From Bryobacterales bacterium (GTDB taxonomy: Bacteria > Acidobacteriota > Terriglobia > Bryobacterales > Bryobacteraceae): a stretch of DNA of 16,048 nt. Positions 1 to 6,121 of this stretch are shown piece by piece. The position numbers and the translations under genes were made by a program. A model generated the notes under the pieces. It was not told where the DNA came from, made no database searches, and saw only the letters and a program-made list of their open reading frames with translations. Position 1 is the first letter of the stretch. Each line of letters begins with the position of its first letter. The stretch lies in contig DNFG01000323.1 of assembly GCA_003487005.1 (NCBI GenBank), positions 1 to 16,048 of the forward strand. Reading direction: 5' to 3'.

Positions 1-129
1 TGGCGTCGCCGTGGGTGGTCTACCCGGAGGATCTGGCGCAGATCACACCGACCGAGGCATTCGCCATTATTTGGGTCAAACTGCCGATTCTGGCGGCATT
101 GTTTGTGGCGTCGCCGTGGGTGGTCTACC
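1..129 (+). repeat. 24-bp exact direct repeat (copies 1-24 and 106-129)
   Basis: The first 24 bases of the window are repeated without mismatch at 106-129. The period is 105 bp, that is 35 codons, so both copies are read in the same frame and encode ASPWVVY. The second copy fits the TatC family (second transmembrane region). The first copy sits where other TatC proteins have an unrelated periplasmic stretch. Either this is an in-frame tandem duplication, or the contig or window end has been extended wrongly through a repeated k-mer. Confidence 0.9.
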
Positions 130-728
130 AGGCGTGGTCATTCATTGCTCCGGGATTGTACAAACGCGAGCGGCGGATGGCGCTGCCGTTCATCTTTTCG
201 ACTGCGGGGCTGTTCGTGCTGGGGGGGAGCTTCGCTTATTTCGTGGCGTTCCGGTTCGGGTTGGTGTTCCTGCTGGGGATTGGCGGGGACAAGGGCGTCC
301 GGCCGATGATCTCGCTGACGGAGTACTTTGACCTGTTCGTGAACGTGATTCTGGGCGTCGCGCTGGTGTTCCAGTTGCCGGTTCTGATCTTCTTCCTGAC
401 CTTGCTGCGCATCGCCTCGCCAGGATTCCTGATCCGGAATTCGCGATACGCGATTCTGCTGATTGTGGTGGCGGCTGCGATTATCACACCGACGCCGGAC
501 GTGATGAACCTGACGTTGTTCGCGGCGCCGATGATTCTGCTGTTCTTCGTGGGTGTGTTTGCGAGCTACCTGCTGGTGCTGAGCCGGGAGGGCAAGAGGT
601 TCCCCTGGTCGAAGGTGTTGTTCATCGTGGTGGCATTGGTGGCGGTGCTGGCGGCGGGCGCGTACATGGCGATGAGTGTCTACGATATGCGCTGGATCTG
701 GGAGTGGCCGTTTTTGGTGAAGAGGTAG
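3..728 (+). CDS. tatC: Sec-independent (twin-arginine) translocase subunit TatC, 5'-truncated
   Basis: TatC is the inner-membrane receptor of the Tat pathway, which binds twin-arginine signal peptides and exports folded proteins. The frame is open from the window edge. The family's N-terminal segment with the first membrane helix is missing, so this is a partial gene; the GTG at 15 has no ribosome binding site and is not a credible start. Recognisable parts are PTEAF, then YQAWSFIAPGLYKRERR (the conserved cytoplasmic loop with its key Glu), followed by four hydrophobic segments around residues 58-88, 102-132, 145-165 and 168-190 counted from the GTG. After the usual end there is a further hydrophobic segment (VLFIVVALVAVLAAGAYMA), an extension I associate with acidobacterial TatC. 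The first 24 bases recur exactly at 106-129, so the extreme 5' end may be an assembly artefact. The family call is secure; the first ~10 codons are not. Confidence 0.93.
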   Translation, partial: ASPWVVYPEDLAQITPTEAFAIIWVKLPILAALFVASPWVVYQAWSFIAPGLYKRERRMALPFIFSTAGLFVLGGSFAYFVAFRFGLVFLLGIGGDKGVRPMISLTEYFDLFVNVILGVALVFQLPVLIFFLTLLRIASPGFLIRNSRYAILLIVVAAAIITPTPDVMNLTLFAAPMILLFFVGVFASYLLVLSREGKRFPWSKVLFIVVALVAVLAAGAYMAMSVYDMRWIWEWPFLVKR

Positions 729-1122
729 GGGGGGGCGGCCCTCCGCAACTCTGAAATGACGCCGCCCGCATCCTTGTGGTCGTGGGCTTTCATCAACTCG
801 CCGCCCGCGGCGAAAGTGCGGCGAAGGTCATTGATTCACAAAGGGTTTGCGGCCTGCCGCAAGGGTTAGGGTAGATGCCCTCCAAATACACAAGCGCACC
901 GCCATTCCCATCAACTGGAAGCCCCGGCCACGAAGTTGTGTCTGTCAAGTTCAGCAAAATCCTGATGGGCAGGCTGACGGTGAGTGTTCCCGCCGGAGTC
1001 GCCCGTCGCAAATCGGCTTCGGCGGAACGGCGCGGAACGGTCAACCCGGGGTACCACTATGTCGATTTCGAACCATTGGCAAAACGCACTCCCCTGCTAA
1101 ACTGGGGGCGAGGAGTTGTCCC
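729..1122. other. Intergenic region, about 390 bp, no convincing gene
   Basis: No gene here is supported by a family match. Just after tatC there are GC-rich inverted repeats: a six-base stem at 798-803/808-813 with a four-base loop, and a looser pairing of gggcggc near 733 with gccgccc near 763. Either could end tatC transcription, though neither is followed by a T run. On the minus strand a TTG-initiated frame (1044 to 793, 83 codons) has a protein-like stretch (LPIRILLNLTDTTSWPGLP) but no ribosome binding site, and a stop codon lies just upstream. It could be a relic of a secreted protein. The right end holds the promoter of the toxin-antitoxin pair. Confidence 0.5.
1076..1103 (+). promoter_or_regulatory. 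Predicted sigma70-type promoter of the toxin-antitoxin pair
   Basis: TTGGCA at 1076-1081 (five of six consensus bases) and TAAACT at 1098-1103 (four of six) are separated by 16 bp. Transcription would begin near 1110, directly at the ribosome binding site GAGGAG (1110-1115), giving a leader of only about a dozen bases before the ATG at 1123. This is a sequence match only. Confidence 0.5.
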
Positions 1123-1335
1123 ATGGCACACGAGTCTGTCATCGTGAGCGATCCGGAGATCCTGGGTGGTACACCCTGCTTTCGAGGCACGCGCGTGCCG
1201 GTCGATTCGCTCATCGACTACCTCGAAGCCGGTGATACGCTCGATGAGTTCCTGGACAACTTTCCTTCGGTCACCCGCGAGGCAGCCATCGCAGCACTGG
1301 AGGAAGCGAAGGCGCTTCTGACCAACCCTCGATGA
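1123..1335 (+). CDS. DUF433 family antitoxin (VapB-like)
   Basis: This 70-residue protein has the full DUF433 signature: an N-terminal strand (SVIVSDPEILGGTPCFRGTR) followed by VPVDSLIDYLEAGDTLDEFLDNFPSVTREAAIAALEEA, a helix-turn-helix-like DNA-binding segment. DUF433 proteins are small dimerising antitoxins, usually encoded immediately upstream of a PIN-like nuclease, and typically repress their own operon. The start is well supported by GAGGAG ending 7 nt before the ATG and by the promoter just upstream. Its TGA stop overlaps the ATG of the next gene (ATGA at 1332-1335), so the two are translationally coupled. A longer reading frame from 847 is an artefact. Role as antitoxin is inferred from family and pairing. 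Confidence 0.88.
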   Translation: MAHESVIVSDPEILGGTPCFRGTRVPVDSLIDYLEAGDTLDEFLDNFPSVTREAAIAALEEAKALLTNPR

Positions 1336-1664
1336 GAATCCTCCTCGATGAGAACCTGCCCCGCAAACTCGCCGGCCATTTGCTTGGCCACGAGTGCCGC
1401 ACGGTCGTCGAATGCGGCTGGTCAAGGAAGAAAAATGGGGAACTCCTGGCGCTCGCCGAAGCCCCGTTCGACGTCTTGCTGACCCTCGACAAGAACCTCC
1501 CTCACCAGCAGGATCTCAGTTCGGGCCGAATCGCCGTTATGATCGTCCGAGCAAGGTCGAACCGGATTCAGGACTTGCTTCCGGCCGTCCCTGACTGCCT
1601 CGCCGCCCTCAATCGGATTCAGCCCCGCCAGGTGATTCGTGTCGGCACGCTGCCGCCACGGTAA
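1332..1664 (+). CDS. DUF5615 PIN-like nuclease, toxin of a DUF433/DUF5615 pair
   Basis: The 110-residue protein opens with MRILLDENLPRKLAGHLLGH, the acidic DEN motif typical of DUF5615 (Mut7-C-like PIN fold). A second acidic site lies in DVLLTLDKNLPHQQDL, where PIN-like enzymes place metal-binding aspartates. PIN-domain toxins are usually metal-dependent ribonucleases that cut RNA to arrest growth. The gene starts inside the stop codon of the DUF433 gene (ATGA overlap), the arrangement that keeps toxin dependent on antitoxin translation. Both halves look intact: length is normal and key acidic residues are present. Specific RNA targets cannot be read from the sequence. Some such pairs are inactive genomic remnants, so toxicity is inference. 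Confidence 0.87.
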   Translation: MRILLDENLPRKLAGHLLGHECRTVVECGWSRKKNGELLALAEAPFDVLLTLDKNLPHQQDLSSGRIAVMIVRARSNRIQDLLPAVPDCLAALNRIQPRQVIRVGTLPPR

Positions 1665-1717
1665 GTCGTTGAGATGGCGTCCTTATTCCAGCGAACAAAC
1701 ACCCACCCCGTATCTGA

Positions 1718-1742
1718 CGCGTCTGCGCGTCTGGCGCGTCTG
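1718..1742 (+). repeat. Three short tandem copies of CGCGTCTG
   Basis: CGCGTCTG occurs at 1718-1725, 1726-1733 and 1735-1742, periods 8 and 9. It lies in the 104-bp gap between the toxin gene and the methyltransferase, 26 bp before the latter's ATG. It could be an operator or simple slippage; there is no direct evidence for either. Confidence 0.6.
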
Positions 1743-1768
1743 GACAGTGTGGAGAACTTCCTCTCGCG

Positions 1769-2563
1769 ATGAGTTCCCAGCAGCACCGGTCCGATCCCCG
1801 CATCCTGGGCCGGAGGACTCTTGCGGAGCACCATCGTCACCTGGCCGCCCTCCTGCGGCCGGGTCTGTCGGTCCTGGACGTGGGTTGCGGGACGGGGTCG
1901 ATTACGGCCGGCATCGCTCGCGCGGTGGGGGCGGCCGGAAGCGTCGTGGGGATCGACCGTGATGAGCATCTCCTGGCGCTGGCCCGCGAAGAGCACGGAA
2001 GCCGAGGGAACCTGCGGTTCGAATCCGGCGATGCTCTTCAACTCGAGGCCCGTGAGCAGTTTGATATCGTGACCGCGGCGCGAACCCTGCAATGGGTTGG
2101 AAACCCGGCCGATGCGATCGCCCGGATGAGGCGAGCCGCTAAACCGGGAGGGTTATTGGTGGTCCTTGATTTCGACCACGAGGAGAACCGGTGGGAACCC
2201 GTCCCACCCGCGGAGTTTCTGGCCTTCTATCAAGCCTTCCTGGCGTGGCGCGAGGGGAACGGCTGGGACAACCGGATGGCCAGTCATCTCCCCGCCCTGT
2301 TTCGGGACGCCGGACTGAGGGAGGTGGCCAGTCATCCCTCGGACGAGACTGCCCGCCGAGGCGAGGCCGGCTTCGCCGGTGCGGCGCCGCTCTGGGCCGA
2401 CACCATCGAGAGCGTCGGCTCCCAACTGCCTGTTGGTGGATTGCCTCGTGGGCTTCAGATTGCCGAAGTGTCACGAATTTACAGGGCGTGGATCGAGAAC
2501 GATCTGCAGGTCCAAACGCTGTCTATGCGAACTGTTGTGGGGCGGGTCCCTGACCGGTTCTGA
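1769..2563 (+). CDS. Class I SAM-dependent methyltransferase (UbiE/Methyltransf_11-like)
   Basis: This 264-residue protein has the Rossmann-fold methyltransferase motifs in order: motif I VLDVGCGTG (residues 35-43) for SAM binding, the acidic end of strand two in VVGIDRD, motif II around FDIVTAARTLQW, and KPGGLLVVLDF after the fourth strand. The C-terminal half, including WREGNGWDNRMASHLPALFRDAGL, belongs to the substrate-binding cap and gives no clear substrate. The ATG at 1769 is the natural start for the fold, but the ribosome binding site is weak (GGAG at 1751-1754, 14 nt away). The gene stands alone between the toxin-antitoxin pair and convergent prfC, so context does not suggest a pathway. 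Family is secure; substrate unknown. Confidence 0.88.
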   Translation: MSSQQHRSDPRILGRRTLAEHHRHLAALLRPGLSVLDVGCGTGSITAGIARAVGAAGSVVGIDRDEHLLALAREEHGSRGNLRFESGDALQLEAREQFDIVTAARTLQWVGNPADAIARMRRAAKPGGLLVVLDFDHEENRWEPVPPAEFLAFYQAFLAWREGNGWDNRMASHLPALFRDAGLREVASHPSDETARRGEAGFAGAAPLWADTIESVGSQLPVGGLPRGLQIAEVSRIYRAWIENDLQVQTLSMRTVVGRVPDRF

Positions 2564-2607
2564 CGTGGTTGGCGGGGCGGTCAGGCCGCGTCCTTCAGCG
2601 CTTCGTT

Positions 2608-2627
2608 CTCGAACAGATCTGTTCGAG
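2608..2627. terminator. Perfect 20-bp palindrome between convergent genes, possible bidirectional terminator
   Basis: Bases 2608-2627 read CTCGAACAGATCTGTTCGAG, identical on both strands. As RNA this folds to an eight-pair stem with a GATC loop in either direction. It lies in the 80-bp gap between the ends of the methyltransferase and prfC, where a shared terminator would be expected. No T run follows on either strand, so a protein-binding site is an alternative. Confidence 0.4.
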
Positions 2628-2643
2628 GCGCAAGGGCGTCCCG

Positions 2644-4290
2644 CTACTCCCGGCTTTGGGCGTGGGCGCCGGTGACGCTGAGCTGGATGTCGGGGTTCTC
2701 GCGGGAGAGCATGGAGAGATCCCATTTGGAGTTGAAGAGGCAGACGGGGGCGCCGTGCTGGTCTTCGGCGAGGGTGACGCCGGTGGAAGGCCATTTGACT
2801 TTGGCAAGCCTGGCGGCGTCGGCGAGGAGCCAGCGGGCGCAGAAGTAATCAACAGGGATCGCCTTGACGCGGGCGCCATACTCCTGCCACATCCGGGATT
2901 CGACGACATCGAACTGGAGGCGGCCGACGGCGCCGAGGATCGGCTCACGGCGTCCGGAGTGGATGGCGTGATAGACCTGCACGATACCCTCTTCGGCGAG
3001 TTGGGTGACGCCCTTGCGGAACTGCTTGTTGCGGGCCATGTCCTCGCAGCGGAGGACGGCGAAGTGTTCCGGTTCGAAGCTCGGGATTTTGTCGTATTCG
3101 ATGCCGGGTTCGGCGCTGAGGGTGTCGCCGATGAGGAACATGCCGGGGTTGACGACGCCGACGACATCGCCGGCGAAGGCTTCGTCAACGGTTTCGCGGT
3201 CGCGGGCGAAGAGGCGGTGGAGCCGGGTCATCCTGAACTTCTTGCCGAGGCGGGCGTGGTGGACAAGCATGTCGCGCTCGAAGCGGCCGGAGCAGATCCG
3301 GAGGACGGCCATGGTGTCGCGGTGGTTGGGGTCCATGTTGCCCTGGATCTTGAAGACGAAGGCAGAGAAGCCGGGCTTGTCGGGGATGACGGGACCGTTC
3401 GTCAGGCAACGGCGGGGCAGCGGGGAGGGGGCGAGATGGACGAGGGCTTCGAGCAGGCGGTCGATGCCGAAGTTTTTCAGGGCGCTGCCGAAGTACACGG
3501 GGGTCTGGGTGCCGGCGCGGAATGCCTCGGGGTCGAAGCGGGGAGTTGCGCCTTCGAGGAGGTCCAACTCGTCACGGACTTTGGAGGCGAGGGCGGGGCC
3601 CACTTCCGCGTCAAATGCGGGCGAATCGACCGCCACGAGTTCCGCGTCGGGCCGGAGGGCGCCGCCGGCGCCGCCATGGTATTCGACCAGCGTGCGGGTC
3701 GCGCGGTCCACGACGCCGCGGAACTGCCCGCCATAGCCGACGGGCCAGTTGACGGGACAAGCAGCGACGCCGAGTACGCGTTCGATTTCGTCGAGCAGTT
3801 CGAGGGGTTCGAGGCCCGGCATATCGAGTTTGTTGATGAAAGTGAGGATGGGGGTCTGGCGCATGCGGCAGACGGCGAAGAGCTTTTTGGTCTGCGCCTC
3901 GATGCCCTTGGCGGCGTCGAGGACCATGACGGCGCTGTCGGCGGCGGTCAGGGTCCGGTAGGTATCCTCGCTGAAGTCCTGGTGGCCGGGGGTATCGAGG
4001 AGGTTGAACAGGCAGCCGTCGTGTTCGAACTGGAGGACGGTGGAGGTGATGCTGATGCCGCGGGCCTGCTCCATTTCCATCCAGTCGGAGGTGGCGTGGC
4101 CGCGGTTCTTCTTGGGCCGTACGGAGCCTGCGGCATGGACGGCGCCCGAAAAGAGGAGGAGTTTTTCGGTGAGGGTGGTCTTGCCGGCGTCGGGGTGGGA
4201 GATGATGGCGAACGAGCGCCGGCGGCGGACCTCGTCGCGCAGATTCAGCAGACGGGCTTCCAGGCTTCCGGTTAGGTCAATGGCAGACAA
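2644..4290 (-). CDS. prfC: Peptide chain release factor 3 (RF3), translational GTPase
   Basis: RF3 is the GTPase that drives RF1/RF2 off the ribosome after peptide release and takes part in post-peptidyl quality control. GTPase motifs are intact: P-loop SHPDAGKTT (31-39), switch I region with RGISITST, DTPGHQDF (99-106), NKLD (153-156). An EF-Tu-like domain II (FVFKIQGNMDPNHRDTMAVLRI) and the RF3 C-terminal domain (GVTQLAEEGIVQVY, GAVGRLQFDVVESRM) follow. At 548 residues it is close to the E. coli protein (529). I start it at the TTG at 4290, because GAGGAG lies 6 nt before it and MSAIDLTGSLEARLLNLRDEV matches the expected N terminus. The frame stays open upstream to 4563, but that extension runs through the neighbouring gene and leader and is proline-rich nonsense. 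EF-G is excluded by size and the RF3-specific C terminus. Confidence 0.95.
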   Translation of the reverse strand: MSAIDLTGSLEARLLNLRDEVRRRRSFAIISHPDAGKTTLTEKLLLFSGAVHAAGSVRPKKNRGHATSDWMEMEQARGISITSTVLQFEHDGCLFNLLDTPGHQDFSEDTYRTLTAADSAVMVLDAAKGIEAQTKKLFAVCRMRQTPILTFINKLDMPGLEPLELLDEIERVLGVAACPVNWPVGYGGQFRGVVDRATRTLVEYHGGAGGALRPDAELVAVDSPAFDAEVGPALASKVRDELDLLEGATPRFDPEAFRAGTQTPVYFGSALKNFGIDRLLEALVHLAPSPLPRRCLTNGPVIPDKPGFSAFVFKIQGNMDPNHRDTMAVLRICSGRFERDMLVHHARLGKKFRMTRLHRLFARDRETVDEAFAGDVVGVVNPGMFLIGDTLSAEPGIEYDKIPSFEPEHFAVLRCEDMARNKQFRKGVTQLAEEGIVQVYHAIHSGRREPILGAVGRLQFDVVESRMWQEYGARVKAIPVDYFCARWLLADAARLAKVKWPSTGVTLAEDQHGAPVCLFNSKWDLSMLSRENPDIQLSVTGAHAQSRE

Positions 4291-4401
4291 AGAGGGCTCC
4301 TCGGCAGACAAGGGATCGGGAGGGCGAGGGGCCTGACGGAGCCGGCGCGACGCGACGGGGGAGTTCAGGCCGGGACAGTGGGGACGGTGGTCACATCGGA
4401 C
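4291..4401 (-). promoter_or_regulatory. prfC 5' leader with 7-bp inverted repeat and start-stop codon pair
   Basis: If the promoter at 4408-4437 is used, prfC has a leader of about 110 nt. It contains a perfect seven-base inverted repeat (GGCCTGA, 4365-4371 paired with 4330-4336, loop 28 nt). It also holds a minimal AUG-UGA start-stop pair (4396-4391) a few bases after the predicted transcription start. The GAGGAG ribosome binding site and TTG start are at its 3' end. I recognise no known riboswitch. Confidence 0.35.
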
Positions 4402-4407
4402 CCTTCC

Positions 4408-4437
4408 AGTGTAGCGCGGCGCCGGGCGGGGGTCAGA
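4408..4437 (-). promoter_or_regulatory. Weak candidate promoter for prfC
   Basis: On the minus strand TCTGAC (4437-4432) and TACACT (4413-4408) are 18 bp apart. The -10 matches four of six consensus bases and the -35 is poor. It lies just beyond the stop codon of the upstream methyltransferase, so prfC may be transcribed separately or together with that gene. Confidence 0.3.
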
Positions 4438-4444
4438 ACCGGGG

Positions 4445-5122
4445 CTATTTCTTGAAGAACCAGAGCCAGAAGTACTGCTGTCCGGCACCGTGGCGGTGGC
4501 GGGGTTCAAAGCCGCAGCGTTCGGCCATGGCGACGGCTTCTTCGTCACTGAAGGCGGCGCCAAGCCAGGTGTCGTCGGGGTCGTTCTGGATGGAAGCGTC
4601 GCCCTGGACCTGGAACTTGAAAAGCGCGCCGGGACGCAGCAGGCGGTGGACTTCTCGGACGTAGTTCTCGATCACTTCACGCGAGGGGATGTGCTGGAAA
4701 ACGATCGTCGAGAAGGCGAAGTCGAACCCATCGACGGGGATGACGGAGAGATCCATCCCATTGTTCTGATAGACGTGCGCGTGGGGCAGATCCTTGACGG
4801 CCTCGCGGGCGAGGGCGACCATTTCGCCACTGACATCGACGCCGTGGACCTCGCCGAAGAGGTCCGAGAGTGCGCGGGTGACGCGCCCGGCGCCACACCC
4901 GATTTCGAGGACGCGCATCTGCGCCGGTTCTTTCCCCTGGCAGATATTGGTCATGTCGGTGAGGATCTCCTCGGCGACGGTGCGGCGGCCGGAGGCGAAG
5001 AAATCGTCGTCGGTCCAGTCGGTGCGCTCGGTGTTGACGTAGAAGCGGGCATTCTCGCGGGCGCGTTCGTCCCAGTCGCGCCGCATTTTCTCGAGCGTGG
5101 GGTCCAGTTTTGACTGCTCCAT
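4445..5122 (-). CDS. Class I SAM-dependent methyltransferase
   Basis: This 225-residue soluble protein carries motif I VLEIGCGAGR (71-80), the acidic residue after strand two (VHGVDVSGEM, 92-101), FDFAFSTIVFQHI (133-145) and the LLRPGALFKFQVQG strand (161-174), the standard order for a class I methyltransferase. The N terminus (MRRDWDERARENARFYV) is a helix seen in small-molecule and surface-glycan-modifying methyltransferases, but substrate cannot be assigned. It is read from ATG 5122; no strong ribosome binding site is visible, so the start is moderately sure. It lies 154 bp upstream of prfC on the same strand and is divergent from the tRNA-Ala gene. It shares only fold-level similarity with the methyltransferase at 1769-2563 and is not a duplicate. 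Confidence 0.86.
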   Translation of the reverse strand: MEQSKLDPTLEKMRRDWDERARENARFYVNTERTDWTDDDFFASGRRTVAEEILTDMTNICQGKEPAQMRVLEIGCGAGRVTRALSDLFGEVHGVDVSGEMVALAREAVKDLPHAHVYQNNGMDLSVIPVDGFDFAFSTIVFQHIPSREVIENYVREVHRLLRPGALFKFQVQGDASIQNDPDDTWLGAAFSDEEAVAMAERCGFEPRHRHGAGQQYFWLWFFKK

Positions 5123-5138
5123 GGAAGTTCAGTTCTTA

Positions 5139-5166
5139 TTGTAGCGGGCTGGGTCCGTGTTATAGT
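5139..5166 (+). promoter_or_regulatory. Candidate promoter of the tRNA-Ala gene
   Basis: TATAGT at 5161-5166 is a good -10 (four of six) and TTGTAG at 5139-5144 is a weak -35, 16 bp apart. The -10 ends 18 bp before the mature tRNA 5' end, a normal distance. Confidence 0.4.
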
Positions 5167-5184
5167 TGAAGTGGAGACCCGAGT

Positions 5185-5260
5185 GGGCGGCTAGCTCAGC
5201 TGGGAGAGCACCGCGTTCGCAATGCGGGGGTCGTGGGTTCGAATCCCATGCCGTCCACCA
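5185..5260 (+). tRNA. tRNA-Ala, anticodon CGC, with encoded CCA
   Basis: A full cloverleaf folds from 76 bases. The acceptor stem GGGCGGC pairs with GCCGTCC and contains the G3-U70 wobble pair that is the identity element for alanyl-tRNA synthetase. The D-arm is GCTC-AGCTGGGA-GAGC. The anticodon stem CCGCG/TGCGG holds loop TTCGCAA with anticodon CGC, reading GCG (Ala). The T-arm is GTGGG-TTCGAAT-CCCAT. Discriminator A is followed by a genome-encoded CCA at 5258-5260. GCG is expected to be a common alanine codon in a genome this GC-rich. Confidence 0.97.
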
Positions 5261-5311
5261 ATCCCCCTCCAATCACCCCCCTTCAGTTAGGCCATTGATA
5301 CATTGAGTACG

Positions 5312-6121
5312 ATGCGAATCGCCCTTCAAGCCGGCGTGCTCGTGCTGATGTTCCTGTTAGCCGCCCACGTCCTGGCCCGAATGTCCCTTTATCATCCGAT
5401 GCGGTTTCCCGATGGCTACTGGGATCTGCGCGATCGCCTCCGCGTCGAGGATGTCACTCTGACCGCAAGCGACGGGGCCCGGCTTCACGCCTGGTGGACG
5501 CCGTCCGGTGAAGCCGCGGTGGCCACGCTTTTTCTCCATGGCAACGCCGGCAACGTCACCCATCGCGCCACTCACATCGAGAGGTTGCGCCAGGCCGGAA
5601 GCACTGTTCTCGTGGTGGACTATCGAGGTTACGGCCGGAGCGAGGGTTCGCCCTCTGAGCAGGGACTCTTGCGGGACGCCCGCGCCGGCTACGACTGGCT
5701 GCGGACACAGGGCTGGGCGCCCTCTCGAATTGTCATTCACGGTGAGTCACTCGGCTCGACCGTTGCGGTCCTTCTGGCCGCGGAAGTCGATTGCGCCGGC
5801 GTCGTTCTTGAGGCGCCGTTCCCCTCGGTTCAGGCCGTGGCGGGCGGCATACTGCCGCTCGTCGGGCCTTTGGTCGCGCGGGGATTCAATGCTGGGGCAC
5901 GGATTCCGGAGATCGGCTCACCCCTCCTGATTTTCCACGGCGACCGGGACGAAGTGATCGCGCAACGGCATGGCCGCCGCCTTTTCGAAATGGCCGTGGA
6001 GCCGAAGGAGTTTGTGAGCGTCCCGGGCGCGGGTCACAACGATCTGGTCTTCACGGCCGCTGATGTCTACGTGGACCGGCTGAAGTCTTTCTACCAGCGG
6101 ATCAACGAAGGGCAACCGTGA
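5312..6121 (+). CDS. Alpha/beta hydrolase, Bem46/ABHD13-like, N-terminally membrane anchored
   Basis: A serine hydrolase of 269 residues. It has an oxyanion-hole motif HGNAGN (76-81), nucleophile elbow GESLGS (144-149, Ser146), likely catalytic Asp213 in HGDRDEVI and His242 in GAGHNDL, so the triad is complete. VVDYRGYGRSEGSP (101-114) is typical of the Bem46/ABHD13/YfhR group. An N-terminal hydrophobic stretch (residues 3-22) indicates a membrane anchor or signal, placing the enzyme on the periplasmic side or at the membrane. Substrate is unknown; esterase or lipase-type activity is usual in the group. The start could also be the TTG at 5303, three codons earlier; neither has a strong ribosome binding site. 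Its last 20 bp overlap the end of the convergent GH51 gene. Confidence 0.88.
   Translation: MRIALQAGVLVLMFLLAAHVLARMSLYHPMRFPDGYWDLRDRLRVEDVTLTASDGARLHAWWTPSGEAAVATLFLHGNAGNVTHRATHIERLRQAGSTVLVVDYRGYGRSEGSPSEQGLLRDARAGYDWLRTQGWAPSRIVIHGESLGSTVAVLLAAEVDCAGVVLEAPFPSVQAVAGGILPLVGPLVARGFNAGARIPEIGSPLLIFHGDRDEVIAQRHGRRLFEMAVEPKEFVSVPGAGHNDLVFTAADVYVDRLKSFYQRINEGQP

Noticed and set aside
11..331. 106-codon plus-strand frame overlapping tatC
   Set aside because: It is an out-of-frame shadow of tatC with glycine/arginine-rich composition.
847..1122. N-terminal extension of the DUF433 protein
   Set aside because: It runs through the promoter; the ATG at 1123 has a proper ribosome binding site and the family start.
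1123..1664. Toxin-antitoxin pair plus adjacent methyltransferase as a new defence island
   Set aside because: The pair is a known type and the methyltransferase looks like a small-molecule enzyme; there are no nuclease, helicase or mobile-element genes nearby.
1718..1742. CGCGTCTG repeats as a CRISPR remnant
   Set aside because: The units are 8 bp with no spacers, and there are no cas genes in the window.
2569..4275. A 568-codon plus-strand reading frame across prfC
   Set aside because: It is antisense to a clear RF3 gene; its product is an Asp/Glu/Gly/Ala-rich shadow of GC-biased codons with no motif.
4291..4563. N-terminal extension of prfC
   Set aside because: It overlaps the next gene and leader, is low-complexity, and a TTG with GAGGAG at ideal spacing marks the real start.
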